Source: Amoebophrya sp. A120 (lineage: Eukaryota; Sar; Dinophyceae; Syndiniales; Amoebophryaceae). Taken from it: DNA of 64,000 nucleotides. Under the pieces are notes generated by a model that was given only the letters and a program-made list of their open reading frames with translations, was not told the origin of the DNA and ran no database searches. Both the position numbers and the translations under genes were made by a program. This document shows, piece after piece, positions 47,801-56,600 of the stretch (positions are counted from its first letter, which is position 1; every line of letters begins with the position of its first letter). The stretch is from contig CAJINV010000001.1 of NCBI GenBank assembly GCA_905178155.1, positions 2,532,089 through 2,596,088 of the forward strand, in the 5' to 3' direction.

Positions 47801-49414
47801 GCCGTTGGCAATCGTGACGATGCTGCCCGTCACGATCAACCGGACCGCGTGCTGCGAAAACACGTCGTCGCCCACGTCGCAGTTGCCCCCGCACCAGCAG
47901 ATTTTGTAGTACCCGGACCGGCCGATGGTCACGTTGCTCCACTGCTCCCACCGCATGGCGCCCGTTTGGTCGGGGGAGTGCGTGGGAGCGGTCAGGGGAA
48001 ACACGTTCGAGGACATGGTCAGAGACGCTTTCGTCCCGCACAGAATCGTGTCGTCGACGATCCGGACCCGGCTCGCCAGGCCCATCCCGATCCCCTGCAG
48101 GTAGATGTTGAAGGGCTGGCCGGCGACCACGGACTGGTCAATGATCCCCACGGGGCCCTGGGCGACGACCTCCACCTCGCACAAGGCCAGCACCGCGGAC
48201 CGGAGCTTGATCACGATAAACACGTAGCGGCCGAAGCCTTCGCAGGTGATGCTGTTCATCTGCCCGGGTATCATCACCACCCCGTCGTCGTCGTACTCCG
48301 TCACGTATGCAATGCAAAAGTTTATCGCACCCACTTGTATTGTATGCAGACATCACGCATGACAGATTTATGGAAGCAGCATTGCAGATAACTGCATTCA
48401 CTTTTGTGTTTTTGTGCAACTCCTACTATAGCACGATACTCATGCAATGCATATGACGCCGCTCAACCCGCCGTTGGGCCCGCTGCCGCAGATCATGTTT
48501 TCGTCCCACCGGGAGCCGCCGATCCCGCCAACGCGAAACTCGAAGTGCGTCAAGGTTTTCACCACGTCGTTGCGCGGCCACAGCCGGATGAGCCCGACAT
48601 GCTCGGACCGGCCCAAGTCGATGCGGAACCACGGGAAGTCGTCCGTGTCCGTGCCCGAGGACCAGGTCTGCGCGCACCGGTCCTGGAAGAAACTCATGCC
48701 CTTCTTCCCGTCGACCGCAAACCCGGCGGATCCCTGCCGCTCGCCGATGGCGGGGTTGGGGTGGACCTCGGTCCCGACGGAGGAAAGCGCCACTCCCTTG
48801 TTCAGAGCCAGGTTCACACCCTCCACGCCGCCCGTGGAACCCTGCAGCAGACGGGCCTTTTCCTCGCTGTGCGGGTCGTCCTGCGAGTTGTGGTCTTCCG
48901 CGTAGGCCCGCAGGGGGCTGCGCACCCGGGCGGCCAGTTTCGTTGCCGTCCATTGGCTCTGCTCGTGCACCTCGTTGTAGACCTTTTTGGTTCGGGGTTT
49001 AGCTACAACTAGCGGCTCCTGCTGTGATGTAGTGGTAGCCTGCTGCTCCACCCTGTTTGGCTCCGGCTCTACACCGTTGGCGGATAGCAAGGACTCCAGC
49101 CCGCGCACTACGGAAGCCGAGGCTCCTCCCGTTTGTCGTGGCTTGCTCCGGGTGGCGGGATCCACGTAGTCGGTGTTCTCCGCCTCGCCGTTGAAGACCG
49201 GGTTGCGGTAAAGCCCCTCGACAAACACCGGCGGCTTCTTCTGCTTCACCATGGGCCGTTTGGGCAACTGCGCCTCCAGCCGGGCTTTCTCCTCAACGAG
49301 GGACTCCACCTGTGCGGCGAAGGTCTCGGGAGACAGCTCGGCCCGTACCGCATGCTGCTGCAGGGACGACAGCAGCGCGAGACAAAGCCATGCTGATGCT
49401 GCGCGGCGAAGCAT
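29876..49414 (-). CDS. Giant multidomain membrane protein (about 5,420 residues, 20 exons)
   Basis: Twenty exons: 49414-48454, 48300-47731, 47468-47104, 46970-46711, 46532-44111, 43977-43101, 42877-41414, 41291-40882, 40722-40123, 39968-36738, 36548-36119, 35934-35659, 35374-34662, 34450-34142, 34073-33539, 33376-31817, 31668-31245, 31115-30641, 30493-30303 and 30071-29876. The total is 16269 nt, an exact codon multiple. Approximate domains: signal peptide 1-25; F5/8-type-C 205-390; NHL repeats 560-940 (LWVADTLNNRIRIVY, LWIADTLNNRVRVIY); repeated CWC/CYCGG modules; EGF-like near 1650; DUF4215 near 1830 (CGDGYVVADEQCDDGN); PAN/Apple near 2010; a long ectodomain; transmembrane segment near 4060 (YWILFILLLFYFV); WW domains near 4335, 4385, 4880 and 4915; several C-terminal membrane segments at 5160-5350. 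Six introns are introner-like. The 68-nt GT-AG intron 34141-34074 links ectodomain and WW parts; a split into two genes there is the main alternative. Confidence 0.78.
30072..30302 (-). mobile_element. TIR intron with a possible GT-AG reading (231 nt)
   Basis: The gene-strand start is GTTACAATCTCAAACGTTAC and the reverse complement of the far end contains GTTACAATCTTAAACGTTAC. The outer flanks GCTCAG and CTGAGC extend the palindrome. Unlike the other elements, a GT-AG reading (GTTACA...GAGCAG) keeps the frame, joining CAG ATG TTA TAC. An AT-AC reading (ATGTTAC...TAACAC) also keeps frame. Confidence 0.8.
33382..33538 (-). mobile_element. Introner between WW-domain exons (157 bp, TSD GACGA)
   Basis: Ends on the gene strand: TATGCATTGCAAAAGTATCG and, reverse-complemented, TATCCTGTGCAAAAGTATCG. 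Perfect GACGA copies flank it (plus-strand tcgtc at 33377-33381 and 33539-33543). Excision joins AAG GCG ACG AGT ATT in frame. Splice options are AC-AG at best. Confidence 0.93.
35380..35658 (-). mobile_element. Introner in the giant gene (279 bp)
   Basis: Ends: TATCCTGAGTAAAAACGTCC and, reverse-complemented, TATCCTGAGCAAAAACGTCC, a near-perfect inverted repeat that continues into CCACC. The flanks CGTCG and AGCCG match 3/5. Excision with one flank copy joins CGC GTC GTC TGG TGG in frame. The attractive GTATCC...CTCAG reading is out of frame and quickly hits a stop. Confidence 0.85.
42883..43100 (-). mobile_element. Introner before the DUF4215 module (218 bp, TSD GGACA)
   Basis: Ends on the gene strand: TATGCAGGAAAAAAACTGTG and, reverse-complemented, TATCCAAGGAAAAATAAACT. 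Perfect GGACA copies flank it (plus-strand tgtcc at 42878-42882 and 43101-43105). Excision joins CCG GAC AGG ATC GGT in frame. The interior repeats GCATGACAAG and its complement. No placement gives GT-AG. Confidence 0.92.
47474..47730 (-). mobile_element. Introner in the NHL region (257 bp, diverged)
   Basis: Ends: TATGAGAGTGCAAAACAAG and, reverse-complemented, TATGAGGGTGCATAAAGTAC. The flanks GGACC and GGAGA match 3/5. Excision with one flank copy keeps the frame (ATG GAG AAG CCG). The weaker ends and flank suggest an older insertion. Confidence 0.75.
48306..48453 (-). mobile_element. Introner inside the F5/8-type-C domain (148 bp)
   Basis: Ends: TATGCATTGCATGAGTATCG and, reverse-complemented, TATGCAATGCAAAAGTTTAT. 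The flanks CGTCA and CGTGA match 4/5. Excision joins AGC GGC GTG ACG GAG in frame within the discoidin-like domain. The best splice reading is GT-AC. Confidence 0.85.
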
Positions 49415-50359
49415 AGTGCCCGCTTGTCGTCGTTGGTCTAGCAGTAGTTCTTCACAGTGGTCGCGCTGGAGAGCAACGACCCCCGGGCGCCGCTTCGCAA
49501 CTCATACGGACGAGCAGCGGAGCCGTATTTTCAGGAAACATCATTTTCAAAAAAATCCAGCAGTTACAAGGTCCGTGCTACGAGACACTGTAAAAGATTT
49601 ATTGCGAGAGGCAATGCAGAGGGTAAGTAGATGTGGTTGTGATGTATCAATACAGAAACAGGGTAGGCTTATGAAAGCAAACTTAAACACAGAAAAGAGA
49701 AGTTCTAGAATTCTCAAAATCGACAGAGCAGAACTGGGGCTAGGAAAAATGCAAAATGCATGTAGTGTAGATACCGAATGGGTAAGCCCGTGCAGAATGG
49801 GTTAGAAAAAAAATAGGGTTAATTTTGGTTCCTGCAAGATGGTATTAGAAAATGTGAAAGGAATGTCAACTGAGCTTCAGTACCGCAGTTCTACTCCCGC
49901 AATCAGACGCGAGGCCGGCGGTCACTCGAGCGCTACGAAAAAGTGCGACCGATTGTGTGTGTGCCACTCTTCGCTCTCTGTTTGTTCGCTCCGCTCTTTC
50001 TCTCGTAAGAAGATTGCTTTCTCGCTGGCGCGCGATCGACTACTTATATATCGCCCGTTTTTGGGACGCGCCTCGCGCGACATCGAAGAAGAGCACGGTG
50101 CTGACGCGATGATGTTGTTTTCTCTCGTGGTTACTTGCCACAGCTACATGCACGTCACAAACATTCAGGACAGAAGTTGCCGTCGCGCAGTTGGCGGCTG
50201 AATCAGCGCAATTGCCTACGACGTGTTTGCGTTTTTTGCTGCACACAGTAAACATTGAAACTTATAACTGTTCGCACTGCATATCAGCGCGAATTACGAC
50301 CTAGCATTAAGATAAATCTTACAGGAAGCGCGGGACCGACATCCGCAGTGTTTTTACCA
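49415..50359. other. Intergenic region upstream of the giant gene
   Basis: No supported gene or repeat. It should hold the 5' region of the giant gene and the 3' region of the next one. Confidence 0.5.
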
Positions 50360-50893
50360 TCACTTCTTTTTCATCGCCATCTTTTTGACGGCCATTTTCA
50401 TTTTTCCCGCCGAACTGCCCCCACCCGTGTTGCTCTTGGCATCTCCCGTGTGCCGCGCAACCCACTTCCACTTTCCGCTCAGCTTTTTCCACACGTTTTG
50501 CGCCGCGTTGTCCTGATCCGTCTTACCTCCGCGTTTCCAAAGGCAGATCTCCTCGAAGTCATTCGTCATGCGCCAGTCGACGAGGTCCTTTTTCGTTTTA
50601 AACGCGCAGTACGCGTCGCCGTCCACCTCGCAAGTAAAGCAGTTGTAGGGCTTCCCCCACCGGTTTATGCTGGTTTTCTTCACCGGTCTGGTACTGGACA
50701 CCCAGCTGGGCAACTTCGCGTCGCCCGGCTTCGGAAGGAACTCGAACTCGAGCGGCGCGGAGCAGGTGTTGTAGGACAGTTTCTCCGTCAACGAAACGCC
50801 TGGAATTCTTGTGCACCGCACGTTGAACCAGTGGCCGCCGTCCACGTGCACTTGGTGGACGCCGAGGAGGTCGTCGGGTGTGATAGGCGCCAT
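50360..50893 (-). CDS. Small basic protein with Lys/Met-rich tail, single exon
   Basis: A 177-residue intronless gene with ATG at 50893 and TGA at the end. The body contains many Trp and several Cys (WFNVRCTRIPG, YNCFTCEVDG, CLWKRGGK, WKKLSGKWKWVARHTG) and could be one compact domain. The last ~25 residues are Lys/Met/Ala-rich (KMKMAVKKMAMKKK), a tail style seen in several dinoflagellate proteins. Nucleic-acid or membrane binding is possible but not shown. I recognise no family. Confidence 0.7.
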   Translation of the reverse strand: MAPITPDDLLGVHQVHVDGGHWFNVRCTRIPGVSLTEKLSYNTCSAPLEFEFLPKPGDAKLPSWVSSTRPVKKTSINRWGKPYNCFTCEVDGDAYCAFKTKKDLVDWRMTNDFEEICLWKRGGKTDQDNAAQNVWKKLSGKWKWVARHTGDAKSNTGGGSSAGKMKMAVKKMAMKKK

Positions 50894-52479
50894 GTTACTG
50901 CTTCTCGCAAAACACTACGGACGTTTTTATTTCCGAGAACTGGTGGGCGCGGCGTCGCAATTTACATGTAGCTGGGGAAAAATAGACGACTAGTATAGGG
51001 GTAGAGCGTGATGGGAGTGCAGGGGCTCTGGGATGGCAGAAAAGCGAATACTTGATTTTGGAAATTTGCAGAACAGTGCCTCGATGTCAGATTTTCTCGT
51101 GCGCAAGGCCCTCATGAAGGAGTGCGATACAATATTCAAGGAAGTTTCGCCCTCGTCAAAAATTCGACCGACTTTCATTGTGTCACAACCGAGGCTGACG
51201 TGCGGGGAACATGATCCGCCTGAAAAGCAGCCATTGGAACTACTACGCATCAAACGCAGTCCATCCTCTGCAATTCTTCAAGCAGCAAGGACATGCCAAG
51301 AGCGGCCACTTGATACGAAGCACTACAAAAACGATTAGCAGCAACCACTTACAGCTAGCGTTGGAGCGACGGGTCTCCGCGCGACGGCCCTTCCTCTTCT
51401 TCATTCGCGCGTACCGCTTGCACCGAGGGCACTGAAAACAGCTGACAGAGTAAAACATTGAAAACAGCACGGACAAAGCCCGATCAGCACAAGCGGATGC
51501 ATCAACTTGCTTCCTGGAAGCTCAAACGAGCTCCGTGCCTGTCCTCCTCCATGCGAACACGTGACAAATCATTGGCCTGCGGACAACAAAAAAACGCGGG
51601 GCAGCCTACCGACGAATTGCAAAACGCGACCAAATCCGCTACGTGATGCGCGATCACTCGTCCTGCGGGAGCTGATTCCCGGGCGCGGGGGCGTCCGGCT
51701 CCACCGGAGGGGCCCCCGATCCACCGCGCAACTAAATCGTCGCACCGGGAGGCAGATACGCACCAGCCGGCAGGGGTTTCTGCCCGGCCGAGTCAGCATT
51801 CGCGGGGTAAAAGATGAAACAAAAGCGCACCCCTTTGAACGCCCACGCCCCCCTTGCGCTCCAGGTGCTTCGGCGTTTTTTTATGCGACTGCAGGGCAGA
51901 TCTTTCTACTTTCCCCAAAATTTCCGACGCGACCCTCGTTCCACAGCGTAGCACTGAGTTGGTTCCCATGGAGTGCGGAAAGGCCTAGGACTGCTTTGAT
52001 TTAAGCTGATACAGCCTCTGTCCGCGCGGCCCCTAGAGGTTTTTCCTTTTCATCCAAATGCGGCTTTTTTTCGATTTTCCACCAAAACCAGAAATGTACT
52101 AGGTGTGCCCAAGTCGACTGCTCTCAGGTCAGTTAAAGCGTCAAAATTGCAATACGTGCTCCCTGATTGGTCCACTTTTACATAGTAGGATCCTGATTTC
52201 CTCAATGCAACCCAAAATAATTTTTGTGATTTTTTTAGGAACGTTTGGAATGTTCATACGAGATGCCAGCTGACCAATATAAAAAACGCACATTGTAACA
52301 ATACAAGTAAACTGGCCACAGGTAATACCTAACGAGGCCCAAACACTGCAAGTTTTCTTGCGTCGTCGCTAAAGTTTTTTTTTTCTTTTTTTTCGAAAAA
52401 AAAAAAACTCCGCGCTGTTTTCTGTAATTGCCTTCAAGAAAACAAACAAAAAGACGCAAGTTATGTGATAGGAATGCTT
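50894..52479. other. Intergenic region left of the retrotransposon
   Basis: No supported gene. An A/T homopolymer-rich patch lies at about 52375-52410. The plus-strand frame at 51507-52004 has no domain or intron support. Confidence 0.5.
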
Positions 52480-52484
52480 GCAAC
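52480..52484. repeat. Target-site duplication GCAAC (left)
   Basis: Identical to 61253-61257 and directly abutting the LTR end. Confidence 0.9.
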
Positions 52485-52824
52485 TGTTAGATCCATCCAG
52501 AACACAGGATAGACAACGAGCCACCCACGTAGCCACACGTGGGGCAGAGCCAGTACAAATATAGTAGAAACCAACCTAGAAGCAACCAAATACGTTCATC
52601 GTCAAGCTTAGCAGCATGGTGTTTGGTGCAGACAACGATCTACGCACCCACGACAGCAACGACGTACGATCTTACGAGCCTGGCGCTCTCCTCCTCTCCC
52701 TCTCTCCCCCTGGCGTTCTCTCAAGTGTCCGAGCCCGAGCCCTAGCGGCTGTAAATTCTACGAAATACAGGCGCACAATGGTGCAAATGTGCATGCTAGC
52801 GCATGCCATAGGCCCCAATTGTTA
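52485..52824 (-). repeat. 3' LTR of the retrotransposon
   Basis: 340 bp, starting TGTTAGATCC and ending CCAATTGTTA on the plus strand. Identical to 60847-61186 except for two substitutions. Confidence 0.95.
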
Positions 52825-52838
52825 CAACCCCCTTTTTC
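52825..52838 (-). other. Polypurine tract
   Basis: On the coding strand GAAAAAGGGGGTTG directly precedes the 3' LTR, the expected plus-strand primer site. Confidence 0.75.
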
Positions 52839-53415
52839 AAAAATAGGTCTGTAGTCCCGTTACGAAAAAAGTAAAGCTGTAAACCGCTTGAGAGAAAGAT
52901 GGAACTGTATGCAGGTGAACGAAGAGATTCGAACGGACACGACGCCAGGAGGGAGAGAGAACACGGACCAACGCGAAATTTATACTCTGGCCAAATTGTA
53001 CACAGGCGAGCTACCACCACTGGACCTAGTGTCCCCCTGCTGCTGTACGAAGGTTTGTAGTGGTGGTCGCGAAGAAAACGAAGCGATTTATTTCTAGGAA
53101 GACAAAATAACGAAAACGAGCCAGAAGCTTTTGATACAAGAGTGCATTTTGTAGACACGGAGCGAGAAACAGAAGATGAAAATCATACATACGATACTAC
53201 TTTTGGACGTCGAAACGAGAGAGAAATGCGAAACGTTTGAAACAGTTGTGAATTTTGCATGACAAACTATTTTTGTTATTTGGTTCAGCTCATAAAACTT
53301 GCTGTGTAATTTTCTAATTCTAAAATGTAAAAATAGAAACTTGCAATGCTAATTTGTTGAAGAGATGTAGAGATTTGTAATGCGGGAACGGAAATTCGAT
53401 ATGGATTTGCATTGC

Positions 53416-53558
53416 GAGAAACTAAAATCTTACACAGAAATCTTACAAAGGAGCGCAACTTGTAATGCTGAAACTTGTATTGCGAAAGCAGTGAAGTGAG
53501 AAACTAAAATCATACACGAACGTCTTGCCTAAAGGTGCGATCTGTAATGCTGAAACTG
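53416..53558. repeat. Imperfect direct repeat in the retrotransposon 3' untranslated region
   Basis: A ~60-bp unit starting GAGAAACTAAAATC at 53416 recurs at 53498, each ending TGTAATGCTGAAACT. The motifs resemble those inside introners (ATGACAAA, GTAATGC). Confidence 0.7.
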
Positions 53559-53671
53559 CGAAGCGCCCCGATATTCCCCAACTGGTGGGGTTTGTCTCTT
53601 TACCCCCTTGGTCTTGCAGTAGCACCGGGGGAATGTGACCCGACCGCCCCCCGTCGTGTTTCCCCGTTTCC

Positions 53672-56600
53672 TCACGGCTCCAACAGCGTAAGAGCCTCGG
53701 GAGGCAGCACAAATTTCGCATCTTGAAACTGCAAAAAGCCTCGCACCATGTCAAGATCGCACTTTGCCACTTCTTTGGTTAGTATGTCGCTGGGGTTGTG
53801 TTTCCCCTTGATGTGGCAAAGGCAAAGATCGCCGTCTTCTACTAATCGCGATAGGTAGAAGTAGTCCGCTCTGAGGTTTCGCTCGCTGGGCGACCTCGTT
53901 AGCGAATTTGTGCTGCTCCTCACCACGTTGTTGGAGTCGGAACAAACGATGAGAGGCTGGGCGGGGGATGTAAGTCCGGATGCCACGCAGACGCCGCGAA
54001 AGTAAAGCAGCTCGCTGACCACGAGCCGCAGGGCAAGGAGTTCGGCCGAAGTGCTGGAACTGAAAACCCGGGAAGGCTTCGCGGAGTAGTGGGTGATGAT
54101 GTTGTAGACCAATTTTTCGCCCTTCTCGTCCCCGCATGGTGTGCCTCCACTTGCCGCTTGTTTCTTGTTGACCAGGCACACCATGGCGCCGAGCCTAGGG
54201 ACGAGACTTGCATCCACCAACCCCAGCAAAATGTCCTCCGTCTGCGCCGTCGGCTGGATGTGGATCACATCCTCCCCGTGCTGTTTCACCTGGTCGATGA
54301 GTTCATTGACTTCGGAAACCATTAATCCGTAGTCGTCGTCGCTGGCTTCGTCGTCAATCTGCCCCGCCAAGATGCAAATGTTTGCAACGAAAGCAATCTG
54401 CACCTTGGTCACCCAAAGCAACTCCCCCAAAGCCCGTCGCAGCGGCGACTTCCGCCGCCGGTTCTGCAGGAAGTGCTGCAGTTCGTGCTCCGAAATAGGC
54501 TTCATGTTTCGAATGAAGCTTTGCTGCCCGACCTTGAATCCCACTCCGCCCGCTGCTGTTGCCCGTGCGACAAGCTTTCCGTCTTGGTAAAACTCAAATT
54601 GCTCCCGCTGGTCCGCTTCCACCGCTGCGTCGTGCTGCTCGCAGTGGATAGTCCTGCCGCAAAACGTGTCCTCCGTGCCCGGTAGCAGGCAGGTCCTGGA
54701 TCCCGGTGGGAACTGCAGAAAAACCTTCTCCAGCGACCTGTGCGCCGCCGCGCTGCCACCGTAAAGCATGTCGTCGACATGCACGCCCAGAATCCCCTCG
54801 ATTTCGTTGGACTGCAGGAGCGGGTCCTCGATGCTTGTCCGCAATAGCGGACTTTGTTCCCGTCGCTCCTCGTCCCCGTTTGCCGCTGTTTCCTTTTCGC
54901 TGGTGCTGTTGCTTTCCTCCTGCTGCTGCTGCTCTGGTTTTGCTTTAGGGAAGTACCACAGGCAGGGGTCGTTGATGTCTTGCTTCCACCCGGCATCGCG
55001 CAAGGCCTGGAACAGAACTTTTTGCCACGAAAGCGGAGCATCGGCCAAGCCGTAAAGGCACCGCTTCAGACGGACGAAGCGATGGCCAAGGCCGAAGGCA
55101 TTGTTTCCTCGTATGCCCTCCGGAACCTCCAACCAAACTGCGTCTTGCAGCTCCTTGCCGCGAAGAAAAGCCTGCGCAATGTCGGCAAGGTGGGCGTAGT
55201 GCTTGTTTTTCGCCAGCCAGTGCAGCACCACGAGGATGCTGCTATCTGCCACCGTGTGGCATCGTTTTTCTAACCCTTCCTCCAGCCGCCGATCCATGTA
55301 GCCCTTGGCGCACCACCGCATTTTGGCCTTGGTGAACTGCCCTGCCGAAAACTTCAGGGTGAAGACGATCCGGGACGACACCACGGAAACGTCTTCACCC
55401 TCCGGCCGCTCGTCCCGCTGGCTGGACAGGTCAAAAACGTCAAGGGCTTGGATTCCCTTGACCTCCGCCGCCCTTGCTTCGTCCACCAGGTGCCACAGGC
55501 CGTATTTGGCGATCTGCTGCAGCGTCAGCTCGACGCTGCACCCGTTCGGCGTGACTGCTTCCCAGTTCACGGCGGCGGGCTGCTCCACTTGCAAAAACAG
55601 ATGATGGTCGTCGGGGCTGGGAATTTCGGTGGAGGGGTCAAAGACCTGAAATGCAGTTTTTGGCCCGACCCGAAACGCGATAGTGTGCTTGCCAAGCTGC
55701 CCCGGCACCCTGCAACCCCTGCGGAAAACTTTCGCCTCGACGACGTAGGCGCTGCCGTCGAATCCGCTTGCCGTGCCGCTTACTGGCTTGCCGTTGATCA
55801 ACGTGTTGAGCTCTGTCACGATGGGGTCGCAGAAGGAGGAGCGAAATACGGTCTGGCGGCCCCGCTGCGCAATCAGCTCCATCAAAAACTTGGAGTTGGT
55901 GTCGATGCTCCGCAGCTGCGTACGCCAGTCTTCCAGAGTCTCCAGAACTCTCTCTTGCCCGTCCTTTTCCGCTTCCGCAAGGTAAAGATGTGGCCCGTCC
56001 TCCACCAGTTGCGCGCGCCGTGCAGTCGTCCCCGCGACAAAGTCCTGCACCGAAGTCGCCAGGGTTGCGACCGTGTTCCCCGTGCTTCCCGCAATGTCGA
56101 AAGTGCTGTACGCCGCGCCGCGGTCGTCAATTGTAGCGAAGCTGTCGCTGGCCGCCCCTTTTGCAAAGAGGTCCGCGCTGCTGGTCAGGTAAAGCCGTCG
56201 TGCTTTCGTCGGAGGCTCGGTCGGTGGTTCCATCGGGATCGGCGAGCCAAAAATCTCGTCTTCCTCCCGACGCGCTTGTGTGTCCAACTGCTCGCGGCGC
56301 AAAGGTGAAGCTGCGGCTTCAGGTTGTGGCAGGGGTGGAAGGAGCGTTTCCTTCTGGTTACTTGAAGAAACTGCTGGTGGGAGAACAGGCGGCCCCTGCT
56401 GATTCTTGGCCCCGTGGGGTTTTGTGCTTGGCGCCGCTGGGAGTGGTAAAGGGGGGAGAACAGTAGCCGCAGGTTTGGTTTTTCGCTGTTTCTTCTTGTT
56501 CTCTTCGCCCCTCACGATCTTCTTCGGCCTAGAAGGCGGGTTTTTGTCGTCAGGCAAGTCGGCAGCAGCGTCCGCGCGGTTCCGCAGTGCTGGCTTTGGG

